Source: a virus
DNA length: 29,622 bases
Reading direction: 5' to 3' (one strand)
Virus record (IMG/VR): IMGVR_UViG_3300003885_000029
Span: 1-29,622 of that record
Each line of letters opens with the position of its first letter. The first letter of the stretch is position 1. A model generated the notes under the pieces. That model ran no database searches. It was not told the DNA's origin and saw nothing but the letters and a program-made list of their open reading frames with translations. Below, piece by piece: positions 15,643-23,913 of the stretch. The position numbers and the translations under genes are program-made.

Positions 15643-17141
15643 CAGAACGCCCCCGAGGGCTGCAGGGTGATACCCGCGCCCAGTGCACCACCCGAAACCT
15701 CGGCGCGGCCTGTTTCGTCTTTAATTGTAACCTCTGCGGTAGAGGTGGTTCGGTTCTCTTCGATGCTGCGCGCGGTGCGCTCCTGGGGGCTGACTACGTC
15801 GGGGGAGGTTCTGCCAAACCGCTCCGGGAGACCGCCGCCGCCCCCCTCGTCGTCGCCGAAAGTGAAAAACTCAGATACGCTGTCACCGAAATCCTTCACG
15901 GCCTGTATTGAGCTGTCTATCCAGCCCATTATTTTTGTGAATGCATCGCTAACGGTCAGAACAATGCCGTCCCATAGGTCTGTAAAAAACCCCGACAACG
16001 GCTCCCAGTTTGCGATTATCAAGGCAGCGACGCCCGCTATCGCTACCGCAAAGAGCCCTAGCGGGTTGGCCATCATTAGCAGATTAATAACACCCATTAC
16101 AACCCCGACCGTTTTCAGGGCAAGAGATAAGGCCACAACGGCGGCGATCACCTTGGCAATCGTGGCGCCATGTCGAGACAAAAATCGAAACGTCGTTCCG
16201 ACGCCTTTTAGCACTTTCTTGATGCTCTCGACAAATTCTAGAAAACGCTCGTTTATCAGCTCCCGGTTGACTTTCACCCACTCTCTGCCACGCTTTGCGA
16301 TGGTTATCATATTCCGAAGCAGGTCTTTAATAACAGGAGCCAAAACGGACCCAAGCTCGGCAGCTGTCAGGGAGATATTATCTTTCAATGTTGAAAATAT
16401 GCCCGAAGTTGTCTTGCTGGCGATTTCCATCCCTTTGAAAAACACCCCGCCCTTCGAGGTCATTTTCTCGAATGCCTTTGTTAAATCGCGAGTGCCAACC
16501 TTGCCAGCTGATATCATTTTGAAAAACGCCGCGTTAACTTTCACGCCCATAGACTCGGCTAATTCGGTAAATATCGGGACGCCGGCCTCGGCGATCATGT
16601 TCAGGGACTCCATGTCGACCTTGCCTTTTAACATGGCTTTAGTGAACCCGCGGGTTATGCTGTCCAGCTTCTGTGCGTTGCCGCCGGCTGTATCACCGAG
16701 CATTTTAATCGTTTTTATCGTGTTCTGTATGTCCCCATTCATAACGGGCAACAGCTGACTTGCCGCGCCGGCCAGGGTCTCAAATTGGAAAGGGGTGGAC
16801 GCTGCGGCCGTGTTCAGTTCCTCAACCAGTTTTTTCGCTGCCTTGGCCCCCCCAAGTAAGGGCGTAAATGCCGCCTCGGCGTTCTCGATCTTAGAAAACT
16901 CCCGGATAAGTAGCCCTACGCTGGCAGTGAGTCCGCCAATGGTGATCGCGCCGAACTTGGCGACCGTTACCGCCCCCCTCCGCATTCTCGACAGCATGCG
17001 GCTGAGGGACCTATTAGCGCGAGCAAACCCGCGTTCCATGCTCCGCGTAAATTTCCTGACACGGTTTTGCATGCGCGTGACGGGCGCGGTGATACGATCC
17101 ACCGTTTTGAATACCGCCTCGACACTGAACCGCTTGGCCAT
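15642..17141 (-). CDS. Tail tape measure protein (short)
   Basis: 499 aa; the ATG at 17141 has GAGGGGG upstream. The N-terminus is Arg-rich (RMQNRVRKFTRSMERGFARA), followed by a hydrophobic GAITIGGLTASVGLLI and the conserved tape-measure block FSKIENAEAAFTPLLGG...KLVEELNTAAASTPFQ. A long hydrophobic stretch at about residues 335-385 (VIAAVVALSLALKTVGVVMG, then LFAVAIAGVAALIIA) could cross the host membrane. The C-terminus is glycine/acid-rich (FGDDEGGGGGL). It sets tail length; by the ~1.5 A-per-residue rule 499 residues give roughly 75 nm, a fairly short contractile tail. It is preceded by the chaperone pair, as usual. Confidence 0.9.
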   Translation of the reverse strand: MAKRFSVEAVFKTVDRITAPVTRMQNRVRKFTRSMERGFARANRSLSRMLSRMRRGAVTVAKFGAITIGGLTASVGLLIREFSKIENAEAAFTPLLGGAKAAKKLVEELNTAAASTPFQFETLAGAASQLLPVMNGDIQNTIKTIKMLGDTAGGNAQKLDSITRGFTKAMLKGKVDMESLNMIAEAGVPIFTELAESMGVKVNAAFFKMISAGKVGTRDLTKAFEKMTSKGGVFFKGMEIASKTTSGIFSTLKDNISLTAAELGSVLAPVIKDLLRNMITIAKRGREWVKVNRELINERFLEFVESIKKVLKGVGTTFRFLSRHGATIAKVIAAVVALSLALKTVGVVMGVINLLMMANPLGLFAVAIAGVAALIIANWEPLSGFFTDLWDGIVLTVSDAFTKIMGWIDSSIQAVKDFGDSVSEFFTFGDDEGGGGGLPERFGRTSPDVVSPQERTARSIEENRTTSTAEVTIKDETGRAEVSGGALGAGITLQPSGAF

Positions 17142-17142
17142 G

Positions 17143-17385
17143 TTACCCCCTCGGGCTGGTGTGCGTTCTTAGCTCGGGCCGCAAACCGTCATAGAAAAAT
17201 AAAATCTCGTGTGCCTGCAATGTCCGCGCGTCCGGAATACCGTTATAATCCCGGCAGACCTGCAGCAACATCGCACCATACACGCGACAAAAATCGTTTC
17301 CTCGCTCTGGGAGGGGTTGGTCCTTGCCGCCCCGGACCAACATCGCCAGAACTAATCCATTAAAAGCGCGAAAAGCGCCTCGCAT
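17143..17385 (-). CDS. Tail assembly chaperone, second-frame segment (probable -1 frameshift product)
   Basis: 80 codons ending just before the tape-measure ATG. The frame is offset by -1 from the gene at 17352-17813 and overlaps its end by 34 bases. The C-terminal half, AHEILFFYDGLRPEL, matches the extension domain of tail assembly chaperones. A free-standing start is poor: the ATG at 17385 has no Shine-Dalgarno. Expression by a -1 slip in the overlap is more likely, with GCTTTTC (17376-17370) or GCTTTTA (17367-17361) as candidate sites; reinitiation at the ATG 17343-17341 is an alternative. The -1 frame has a TAA just upstream of 17385, which limits the slip to the overlap. Conserved frameshifting at this position is known in many tailed phages. 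Confidence 0.7.
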   Translation of the reverse strand: MRGAFRAFNGLVLAMLVRGGKDQPLPERGNDFCRVYGAMLLQVCRDYNGIPDARTLQAHEILFFYDGLRPELRTHTSPRG

Positions 17386-17813
17386 GTTTTAACGTCCACG
17401 CCGGCAAGGCCTGCGAATACGCTCGGGTGGACCCTGCACATGTCCGCCAGAATAGCATACATTTTCGCTACATCATGGCCGCGCTTTTTGCCGTCCATCG
17501 CCATAAGCGACGCGCCGGTACGCTCGTGAAAGGTTATCGGGTCCTGGTGTTTGGATAATCGGTTGCGGGGTGTGTACACCGCCTCGCCATTCTCATTAAT
17601 CACGAGTGCGCCGCATTCGATGGCCTTGATCAACCGAGTACGTAATTTACCCAGCTGGGCGGCGTCTTCCGAGTCCATGTCGGCTGTGTCAACATCCAGC
17701 CCCATCATATCGGCGAACCGGTCAAACTCTTCCACCGCCATTTCAGTGGCCACAATGGGTGTGGGGTCGGGGGTGTTTGGCTTGGGTGCCGGCGTGCGCG
17801 CTTGTTCTGTCAT
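17352..17813 (-). CDS. Tail assembly chaperone (upstream-frame product)
   Basis: 153 aa; the ATG at 17813 has AGGG about 9 bases upstream. It has a Pro/Thr-rich N-terminus and then a helical domain: FDRFADMMGLDVDTADMDSE, LGKLRTRLIKAIECGALV, NRLSKHQDPITFHERTGASL, and HPSVFAGLAGVDVKTCEALF. It sits between the tube gene and the tape measure gene, the canonical place for the chaperone that binds tape-measure protein during tail assembly. It probably gives a short product plus a longer fusion with the 17143-17385 frame. Confidence 0.8.
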   Translation of the reverse strand: MTEQARTPAPKPNTPDPTPIVATEMAVEEFDRFADMMGLDVDTADMDSEDAAQLGKLRTRLIKAIECGALVINENGEAVYTPRNRLSKHQDPITFHERTGASLMAMDGKKRGHDVAKMYAILADMCRVHPSVFAGLAGVDVKTCEALFALLMD

Positions 17814-17869
17814 AATCTTGCCCTATTTTACAAAAATGGTGCCGCGCCCCAGCGTTAGCCGGGCAAGGG

Positions 17870-17900
17870 GTAGGGCTCCCGCGCAGCATATGCGCCCTAC
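17870..17900 (-). other. Hairpin between tube gene and chaperone gene
   Basis: An inverted repeat GTAGGGC (17870-17876) / GCCCTAC (17894-17900), with an inner GCGC/GCGC pair, lies in the ~100-base gap between the tail tube and chaperone genes. No U-run follows on the transcribed strand. It may reduce read-through, or protect the abundant sheath/tube mRNA from 3' decay. Confidence 0.5.
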
Positions 17901-17912
17901 CTGATAGCCTTG

Positions 17913-18296
17913 CTACTGCCTGGTTAAAATGCCTGGCCCCATAAGGGAAACAGACGCGGTGGCATTCTGGCTGCTGGCCTGCATTTCGCCGACGAGCTGC
18001 GCCGTGCCCTGGTACGAGATCCCCGAGGCGTACGTGATGGCAACCGGGAAATAATCGGCGCGATCGGTCAGGGCCTGCAAAAACTCATGGTCCCCCCTGC
18101 TGTCGTCTACCTCGACGGTCATACCATCTAGGGATAGCGGAACGCGGGTTTTTATTACCCGCGCGGTGCCGTCCCCGTTCGACTGGACCTCATTCTCAAA
18201 CCCTCCAAGCTTGCGCTGGACCTCCGCATCCGCCGCGACCGGGAACTCCCGCCCGTCTAGCGTGATGGCCTCAATACTTCCGCCAACTGCTGACAT
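17913..18296 (-). CDS. Tail tube protein, Mu gpM-like
   Basis: 127 aa; the ATG at 18296 has AGGAG 9 bases upstream. It fits the short tail tube protein family: GGSIEAITLDGREFPVAADA at the N-terminus, LGGFENEVQSNGDGTARVIK, PLSLDGMTVEVDDSRGD, and a C-terminal beta-strand SQNATASVSLMGPGI. It would polymerise inside the sheath to form the DNA conduit. It directly follows the sheath gene, as in Mu, and its strong ribosome site suits a major structural protein. Confidence 0.88.
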   Translation of the reverse strand: MSAVGGSIEAITLDGREFPVAADAEVQRKLGGFENEVQSNGDGTARVIKTRVPLSLDGMTVEVDDSRGDHEFLQALTDRADYFPVAITYASGISYQGTAQLVGEMQASSQNATASVSLMGPGILTRQ

Positions 18297-18312
18297 GATT
18301 TTGTGCTCCTGA

Positions 18313-19809
18313 TTATGCGACTACGGTGTCGGTTCCAAAGAAAAAGCCGAAATTGAAGTCGACCGATAATATGTTCACATTGCCGCTTAACTGCAGGGTA
18401 AACACCACGTCCAGCCGTTTCGGGTTCTGCGCGTTGATCTGTGCCTGTATGGTCGCTTTCGCCGCCTCTGGGTCGCTTATAATCGCCGCAAGGGCCAGGC
18501 TATCAACCATTGCTGCAACCGCCGCGACCGCCATCCTGGGTTTTTTAGCAGAGCGGTTTGTCGTCGGCTGGTTGTCTGGGATAAGTGGGGCGCCATCCCA
18601 TTCGGGCTGTTCAAAGATCAGCCCCAGGTTATACAGGATATTCTGGATCTTAACGATGTCCACGACGTAAGCATAGGCCGGATTCGGGTCGCCGGTGGGG
18701 AAATACATCGTTACTGTGTCGGCCAAGTTTACCACGCCATCCTTGACGACGATAGACGAGCTGCCCGCCTTGATAGCGACATCCCGATCTATGGCGGTCC
18801 ACTGCTCGCCGTCTGTTCCCGGGGTAATGCTCGCCATGTCGAGGCTTGCATAATCAAATGGGGGGTTTGAATTCGCACGAACGGCTATTCGTGCAACAGC
18901 ACGCGCGGCAATAACGAATTGTATATCGTTCGAGCCCGGCGCCGGAATCTGACAGTTGACCCGGTCCGTGTTTCGGCCACTGGAGACTACCGTCGCGCTC
19001 GCTACTGAAACCAGGGTGACCCCATGAAACACGACCCAGGGCTTGCGGACCAGTGCATCATATCGGCCTTCTCCAAAACTCTGGAACAGGTCAAGCGCGG
19101 TAGTGTCGGCGATGCCAAGACAACTCACAACCATTGTTTCCCATACGCTGCCTACCAGCGCCAGGGCTGCAGTTATGTCAGGGTTAACTAGACCCCCTAA
19201 AACCTGCGTGACCGCGAACACTGTGTCCGAGGTGGTGTCGCCTATAATCTCGACATATACATCGTTTGCACTTAGTCCCGCCCATTTAGTAACGAGAGTA
19301 ACATCGGCAAGGCTCCCCGTGGCAATAACTGGCATTTCAAGAACGGCATTAATGGCCGTCGCTATCGCGGTGTGTATCGCTGTCGGGGCATCACCGGGTA
19401 AAATAGTGAATACCGCAGAATCAATATTATTTATCCGCACCCGGTAGGCTTTTACTACCGCCTGTACCCCACTCGTGATAATCGTCCCGCTGGCGGGCTG
19501 TGCTGCGACGTCGTCAACAAGGGGGTAAATGGTTACGGGAATAGTACCGACGCCGTCACCATTGACCGGGAATAGCTCTCGTACTGCCAGATGTATCGGA
19601 GACCCAGGCCCAAACAGGGTGGCTACTTCCTCGGCACTGGTCACTTGCACTTTAGTCGTCGGGTAAGTCGCGAGGGTTGAACCCTGCCCGAAAACAGCGA
19701 TGCGCTGCGGGAGATCAACTGTTCGCCCCGCTCGCAAATTGAGCGCGGTTGTTTTAATGCCGAGAACTCGTGCCCTGCGGGACGGCTCCACTGCTGAACT
19801 TATACCCAT
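18313..19809 (-). CDS. Contractile tail sheath protein, Mu gpL-like
   Basis: 498 aa; the ATG at 19809 has AGGAG 9-10 bases upstream. It matches Mu gpL-type sheaths: an N-terminal VEPSRRARVLGIKTTALNL, RIAVFGQGSTLATYP, a VATLFGPGSPIHLAVRELFP segment, and the C-terminal polymerisation part with PDNQPTTNRSAKKPRMAVAA and a final VFTLQLSGNVNILSVDFNFG. The length equals that of Mu gpL (about 495 aa). It assembles around the tube and contracts at infection. The presence of this gene defines the virion as a myovirus type. Confidence 0.93.
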   Translation of the reverse strand: MGISSAVEPSRRARVLGIKTTALNLRAGRTVDLPQRIAVFGQGSTLATYPTTKVQVTSAEEVATLFGPGSPIHLAVRELFPVNGDGVGTIPVTIYPLVDDVAAQPASGTIITSGVQAVVKAYRVRINNIDSAVFTILPGDAPTAIHTAIATAINAVLEMPVIATGSLADVTLVTKWAGLSANDVYVEIIGDTTSDTVFAVTQVLGGLVNPDITAALALVGSVWETMVVSCLGIADTTALDLFQSFGEGRYDALVRKPWVVFHGVTLVSVASATVVSSGRNTDRVNCQIPAPGSNDIQFVIAARAVARIAVRANSNPPFDYASLDMASITPGTDGEQWTAIDRDVAIKAGSSSIVVKDGVVNLADTVTMYFPTGDPNPAYAYVVDIVKIQNILYNLGLIFEQPEWDGAPLIPDNQPTTNRSAKKPRMAVAAVAAMVDSLALAAIISDPEAAKATIQAQINAQNPKRLDVVFTLQLSGNVNILSVDFNFGFFFGTDTVVA

Positions 19810-19830
19810 CTGGAAATACTCCTGTGGTAA

Positions 19831-20496
19831 TTATGTGTAATCGAAATCCGCCTCGACAAGAATCTGGCCGTCCTCTGATCTTACCACATCCACCGATAAA
19901 AAATCGAGGGTGCTTTCTGCAACTTGCGGGCTGAACTCGTTAAACTCTGCCCGTAATGCTAGCCGCGCGCCGACAATCTGCTGAACGGTCTGCCCGTCAA
20001 GCTCGGGCTGAAAAACTGTTACCGACTGAGGCCATCTGCCCCACACCAGGCCGCGAAGCCCGAGGTACGTGTACTCAGCCGCCATCATTACGCTACGGAC
20101 TAGCCGGAGCGCCTTCTGTACCTCGAAAGCGGCCTCACGGTCGCCTGGCTTGTGGCCTCCTGCTGCATCCTGCGAGGAAACGGCATACCCGTAACAATCA
20201 ATATTAAAAACCGCGTCTGTTTTCTGCCGCTCCATTACATTGCTGGCCGACCGGTCATATGTGGCGCTATCAATCCACACGTTAACGAGTGGACTCCGGT
20301 CGTCGTCGTCCTGGTTGGAAAACTGCTCCCAGGGGTTCGACCGTTCTGTAAAAATCCGGAGTTTCCAATCGTCGGGATCTTTCCCCGCTGCAGTGGCGAG
20401 CGCCTGCTGACTCGCTATCTCGGTGGCCAGAATAAGGGCGATCTTGTCCCGAACTACCTCGATATTATCCGGCCGATCTATTAATGCGGGGATCAT
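19831..20496 (-). CDS. Probable tail terminator (Mu gp37-like position)
   Basis: 221 aa; the ATG at 20496 overlaps the upstream stop (ATGA). The sequence has an N-terminal helix (NIEVVRDKIALILATEIASQ), then RIFTERSNPWEQFSNQDDDD, a beta region PLVNVWIDSATYDRSAS, and NIDCYGYAVSSQD. This pattern and the location directly before the sheath fit tail-terminator/completion proteins (gp37-like). The role is inferred mainly from gene order and the DCYGYA-type strand. Confidence 0.65.
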   Translation of the reverse strand: MIPALIDRPDNIEVVRDKIALILATEIASQQALATAAGKDPDDWKLRIFTERSNPWEQFSNQDDDDRSPLVNVWIDSATYDRSASNVMERQKTDAVFNIDCYGYAVSSQDAAGGHKPGDREAAFEVQKALRLVRSVMMAAEYTYLGLRGLVWGRWPQSVTVFQPELDGQTVQQIVGARLALRAEFNEFSPQVAESTLDFLSVDVVRSEDGQILVEADFDYT

Positions 20497-20873
20497 TCGT
20501 AGGCCTCAAGTAAGCAAGTAACCACACCGAGGCCGCGGTCCGGGTTGGACTTTGACACCTTGAACCGGTAGGGGTTGCCGTTGATATCTTCGAACTGAAT
20601 CACCCACGGGCGCATACTGGAATCTGAAACGCCTATCGGGAGCCGGAAACATGCGGCGGCAAGAGTGCTTATCCGTAAAGAGACCGACGCCGACCTGCCG
20701 CTGACCAGCTGCCCCGTCTCGGGGTCAATTATCTGGCTTATGTCGTTAGAAAATCCGACCATCGATACCGGTTGGCCGAATGGGTCCGTCACGGTTATGT
20801 CCCAGCCGAACCCGCGTTTCTTATTCTCAAGAATACCCGCGAGGTGTTTCTCGGCTGTTTCACGTAGCCCCAC
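20493..20873 (-). CDS. Probable head-tail connector / stopper protein
   Basis: 126 aa from a GTG at 20873 with AAGGG 9 bases upstream. It is a beta-rich protein: FGWDITVTDPFGQPVSMVGF, DPETGQLVSGRSASVSLRIS, and a C-terminal PWVIQFEDINGNPYRFKVSK. It lies between the capsid-side linker gene and the tail terminator, where head completion/stopper proteins occur. Family membership is not certain; the connector role is by position and general character. Confidence 0.55.
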   Translation of the reverse strand: MGLRETAEKHLAGILENKKRGFGWDITVTDPFGQPVSMVGFSNDISQIIDPETGQLVSGRSASVSLRISTLAAACFRLPIGVSDSSMRPWVIQFEDINGNPYRFKVSKSNPDRGLGVVTCLLEAYE

Positions 20874-20876
20874 GAT

Positions 20877-21140
20877 TTAGCCCTTTTCGATATGGCCGGA
20901 TTTAATAAATTTCTTAATAGCAACCGCGCCGTCGACAAGGTCCTCGGCGGTGATTTCGTCACCATCTGACAGGATGCCGCGAAGGGTTGTAAGTGATCTG
21001 CCCAGACATAGTAGTAGCTTCGGGCGCTTCGGCTCTGCTGCGTCGTCGGCTGCCTTCTGCTCTGCTGCGTCGTCGGCTGCCTTCTGCTCTGCTGCAGTCA
21101 GTGGCGGAGTGGGGGCCGGAGTTGTTTTCTTTGCTGTCAT
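20877..21140 (-). CDS. Small head-region protein with Ala/Glu/Lys repeat N-terminus
   Basis: 87 aa; the ATG at 21140 has AAGGG 8 bases upstream. The N-terminal 45 residues are low-complexity, with the 9-residue unit AEQKAADDA repeated twice and partly a third time, encoded by an exact 27-bp tandem repeat. The C-terminal half is ordered-looking (LGRSLTTLRGILSDGDEITA, then LVDGAVAIKKFIKSGHIEKG). It follows the capsid gene, a position often held by a small head-completion or linker protein. Unknown function. Confidence 0.65.
   Translation of the reverse strand: MTAKKTTPAPTPPLTAAEQKAADDAAEQKAADDAAEPKRPKLLLCLGRSLTTLRGILSDGDEITAEDLVDGAVAIKKFIKSGHIEKG
21034..21096 (-). repeat. 27-bp exact tandem repeat, about 2.3 copies
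   Basis: The units 21034-21060 and 21061-21087 are identical, and 21088-21095 starts a third. The unit length is a multiple of three, so copy-number change keeps the frame and would vary the length of the Ala/Glu/Lys segment. It is coding sequence, not a CRISPR array. Confidence 0.9.
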
Positions 21141-21166
21141 GATATTACCCTTTTATTGTCAAGACA

Positions 21167-21186
21167 GGCGGGGTATAAGCCCCGCC
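21167..21186 (-). terminator. GC-rich hairpin downstream of the next small gene's leader, after the capsid gene
   Basis: A perfect 7-bp stem, GGCGGGG (21167-21173) with CCCCGCC (21180-21186), and a 6-base loop stand in the gap after the capsid stop (21203). On the transcribed minus strand no long U-run follows, so it is probably a partial terminator or 3' stabiliser that raises capsid relative to downstream expression. Confidence 0.55.
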
Positions 21187-21202
21187 TTTATCACTGCTTA
21201 AA

Positions 21203-22294
21203 TTATGCGCCCGTAGTTAGGCACCCATAGGTATCGATTGCTGTCGGGATCAACAGCGGCCGCGTGCCTACACCGCCGAACAACTGCTCGCCGTCGGGGG
21301 TGATCCAGGCATTTGTAAACAAATCCACGCCCCCGGCGGTGTCAGAAATACGGCCGGGGAGCTCGGGGAGAAGCTGATCACCAGCGCCCAACAGGCGGCC
21401 GATGTTCGGAATCGCCCCGAAAGTGGCGTCCATGCGGCCGCTACTCGCGCGAACAATAACCTTTCCCGTGTCCAGATAGGGGATTTTTGCGCCGGTCTGT
21501 GGGTCTTTATAGCGTCCACCATAAGTGAATATCTGATATGTGTAGTTACCAATATCGATAAACCCGCGATGGTTGCCGCCCGCGCCCCGGGGTGTCATAG
21601 GAACGACTGACCCCTGGTCAATGCGGCGGCCGTTAAGGTGCTTCTGAACGGTATCATCCTGGATAAACGTCTGATAGGCATTTTCGCCGAAATGCAGCTC
21701 GTCCGGATCGGATAGGCCATCGTTACGGATAACATTAGCCAGGGCCAGAATATCTCCGAGCGGATCAGCGCCAGCCGTGCCCCAGGCCGTGCCCGAGGTC
21801 GGGAAGTGTGACGCCTTCGGCTTATAATCAAGCGTATATAACGCGGCACCAGTTTCATCGGTTAACGTTAAAATACCTGTTTGCAGAATCTGGGAGGCCT
21901 GCAGCTCGATACTGCGGCGTATTTTGCGCTGTACCTTAACCATGCCGCTAGTAAGACGGGTCATTACGTCCGCGCGATAGTCCGGGTCCTGAAAAGGATC
22001 ATTGCCCGGCATACGTTTCAACAAATCAAACGAATTAATCGCCACCGCTTCCTTGTAAATCGGGGGGGTAAATTGCTTGTTTGTGTACAGGTCCGTCGAG
22101 TTCATGCGGTGCCCGGTGCTCAGATCCTGAATAACAATAGCGATATCTTCATCACTGCGAACAATGTCAATCTCGACACTTTCGCCTGAATAAAAATTCT
22201 GCTGCGGGCTTTCAAACATCCCAGACAGGTACAAGGTCGGGACCTGCTCCTGTACATATGCGCCAAGCATGCGCGAGGTGGTTTCGGTGCTCAT
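21203..22294 (-). CDS. Major capsid protein, lambda gpE family
   Basis: 363 aa; the ATG at 22294 has GGGAG 9 bases upstream. It fits the gpE family (HK97 fold): LYLSGMFESPQQNFYSGESV at the N-terminus (lambda has the same short lead), ST..Y.NKQFTPPIYKEAVAI, LKRMPGNDPFQDPDYRADVM, and a C-terminal AWITPDGEQLFGGVGTRPLL. The spine-helix region includes a long Arg/Lys-rich stretch near MVKVQRKIRRSIELQAS. It forms the icosahedral shell, matures with the S49 protease and is stabilised by the gpD-like protein. Length matches lambda gpE (341 aa) plus about 20. Confidence 0.93.
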   Translation of the reverse strand: MSTETTSRMLGAYVQEQVPTLYLSGMFESPQQNFYSGESVEIDIVRSDEDIAIVIQDLSTGHRMNSTDLYTNKQFTPPIYKEAVAINSFDLLKRMPGNDPFQDPDYRADVMTRLTSGMVKVQRKIRRSIELQASQILQTGILTLTDETGAALYTLDYKPKASHFPTSGTAWGTAGADPLGDILALANVIRNDGLSDPDELHFGENAYQTFIQDDTVQKHLNGRRIDQGSVVPMTPRGAGGNHRGFIDIGNYTYQIFTYGGRYKDPQTGAKIPYLDTGKVIVRASSGRMDATFGAIPNIGRLLGAGDQLLPELPGRISDTAGGVDLFTNAWITPDGEQLFGGVGTRPLLIPTAIDTYGCLTTGA

Positions 22295-22307
22295 GTTATG
22301 CGCTCCC

Positions 22308-22706
22308 TTACTGGTTGTCAGGAATGTTTAATTCCTGGGTATCGGTGGCGATGATTGAGAAATCGCGTAACTCGTCAATGACCACATCGTCGACGTTCGA
22401 GGCGTCGCCGTCAGCGATGATTATCAGGCGTTCCTTACGGACCGACCCGGCAACCATTGAGCGAATAGCCTCCGTTCCGGCGCCCGTGGCGGTCACATCG
22501 TAGGTCAAAACGGTTTTAGGTATGCCATCTCCCGCAGTAGTCCCACCCTTCACGAACGGGATAAGGTTCCCGTCCGCGGTAGACCGCGCCAGGATGGTGC
22601 CCGCCAGGACGGTTCCCGCGCCGGTGAAAGTGAGCAAATCATCCCGTGACTGTGCCTCGGAAAGAATGACACTGCCCACGTTAATATTATTTACGGTCAT
22701 ATTCAT
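22308..22706 (-). CDS. Head decoration protein, lambda gpD-like
   Basis: 132 aa. The pattern LTFTGAGTVLAGTILARSTA followed by LIPFVKGGTTAGDGIPKTVL and VRKERLIIIADGDASNVDDV fits the HDPD head-decoration family (lambda gpD), with a beta-tulip fold. It would form trimers on the outside of the capsid. It follows the protease gene with an ATGA overlap and precedes the capsid gene, the same order as in lambda (C, D, E). Its length is somewhat above lambda gpD (110 aa). Confidence 0.88.
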   Translation of the reverse strand: MNMTVNNINVGSVILSEAQSRDDLLTFTGAGTVLAGTILARSTADGNLIPFVKGGTTAGDGIPKTVLTYDVTATGAGTEAIRSMVAGSVRKERLIIIADGDASNVDDVVIDELRDFSIIATDTQELNIPDNQ

Positions 22707-23887
22707 GATCCCGCGCCCTCCATAGTCATGCCCAGGTTACTAGCCAAGCGTAGCTCGACCTTGTCGGCCTCGCTTGCGGCAGTAACTTCGGCGGCGTTTG
22801 TCGCATCAGCGGGGGCGGCTCCCTCGTCGTCCAACTGGCGGCTGGTGACATCCGCGCGGTTAGTCGCGGCCATCATGTAAGAGGTTTGCAGTGTCATGGA
22901 CATGCCAACACCCGAGCGAATGGACTCGCTCGCGGTCTTCACGTCGCCAGACTGCTCGCCCGCTGTTAAATGCGCGGTAACGCGATCGCGTTCCGCTTCC
23001 TGTCCAACCTGAACCGCGGCGTCGTATACATCCGGGTGATCGGCTCTGAAAGTTCTTAGGTCCATTTTACTGGCCTCCGATTTTGTGCCGCCCTTTCGTG
23101 CGGGTTTAGGTTTGGGGTCCATGACAGCCTGCGGGACCCGGCCCGTAATACTGTCAATCATACCCTTGTTTAACGCCTCCCCGGCCAGGACTGTAGCGCC
23201 CTTGCCGAAATCAGCATTAATTGCTTTTGTTGTCGTGCCGCGCCCGTTGGCGATGGCATCGACAAAAATATCATGTAATGCGTCAAGCTCCGCCCGGACA
23301 ACATCCGCGCCCGCCTTTGTGGTAACGTCGGGGCGCTTGTGAGGCGCTTTTGTGCTAGTTATCTGGACTGTGCTGTCGTCTACAAAAAATGAGGCTACCA
23401 CGCCAATAGAACCGACTCGAACGGCTCGGTTCGCTGCGGTGATAGTGTCCGCCTGGCTGGCCAGTGCATACGCAGCAGAGGCCGCAAGGTTAGCCACAAC
23501 GGCGCGCATCGGTTTTTTGGTGTTCTGTAATGCCTCGACGGTATCGAACAGGCCGTCGATGCTGCCGCCGGGGCTATCAATAGCGAGCACAATCTCTTTA
23601 ACGCTGGGATCTTGCTCGGCCGCTGCAACGGCTGAAATAATTTCGGAGTATGTGGTATTGCCCCCGCCGAACAACATCGCCAGAAAATCGGGGGCCTTCG
23701 TGAGTACTCCTTGTACGGAAACCTCGGCGGTGGCGCCGGCTATAGTCAAGAGGCGTGGGCCGCCTTCGGCAGACAACGCGGTATAGCTGGCCTCATACTG
23801 AGCTTGCTGCTCCGCCGTGGGGGTGAATCCCGCCGCGAGCGCGCGCTCCATTGCTTGCCATACATTTGATTCTAATAACCACAACAC
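22703..23887 (-). CDS. Head maturation protease (S49, lambda gpC-like) with C-terminal scaffold region
   Basis: 394 aa from a GTG at 23887, with AGAGAGG 10 bases upstream. The ClpP/SppA-like fold shows SPGGS (105-109), the serine nucleophile candidate in AASAAYA (Ser137), and VGSIGVV (158-164). Family S49 enzymes cleave the portal and scaffold during prohead maturation. Residues about 260-394 are charged, helical and Ala/Thr/Glu-rich, consistent with an internal scaffold as in lambda C/Nu3; a separately translated scaffold (from an internal start) is likely but not resolved here. Its stop overlaps the gpD-like gene. Confidence 0.9.
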   Translation of the reverse strand: MLWLLESNVWQAMERALAAGFTPTAEQQAQYEASYTALSAEGGPRLLTIAGATAEVSVQGVLTKAPDFLAMLFGGGNTTYSEIISAVAAAEQDPSVKEIVLAIDSPGGSIDGLFDTVEALQNTKKPMRAVVANLAASAAYALASQADTITAANRAVRVGSIGVVASFFVDDSTVQITSTKAPHKRPDVTTKAGADVVRAELDALHDIFVDAIANGRGTTTKAINADFGKGATVLAGEALNKGMIDSITGRVPQAVMDPKPKPARKGGTKSEASKMDLRTFRADHPDVYDAAVQVGQEAERDRVTAHLTAGEQSGDVKTASESIRSGVGMSMTLQTSYMMAATNRADVTSRQLDDEGAAPADATNAAEVTAASEADKVELRLASNLGMTMEGAGS

Positions 23888-23913
23888 AATAATTTTACCT
23901 CTCTGGTGACATG

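Noticed and set aside
15667-16758. Long open frame (363 codons) on the plus strand
   Set aside because: It lies fully opposite the tape measure gene, has low-complexity Ser/Thr/Pro-rich content and no start context; it is a shadow of that gene.
17868-17875. GGGTAGGG, a match to the FtsK KOPS consensus (another at 7246-7253, opposite strand)
   Set aside because: Only two matches were seen by eye; that is about what chance gives in this length, so there is no evidence that the FtsK gamma-like domain uses KOPS.
21034-21096. Tandem repeat as a CRISPR-like array
   Set aside because: The copies are adjacent without spacers and in frame within a gene.
21167-21186. Full intrinsic terminator after the capsid gene
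   Set aside because: The stem is strong but no U-run follows on the transcribed strand, so complete termination is doubtful.
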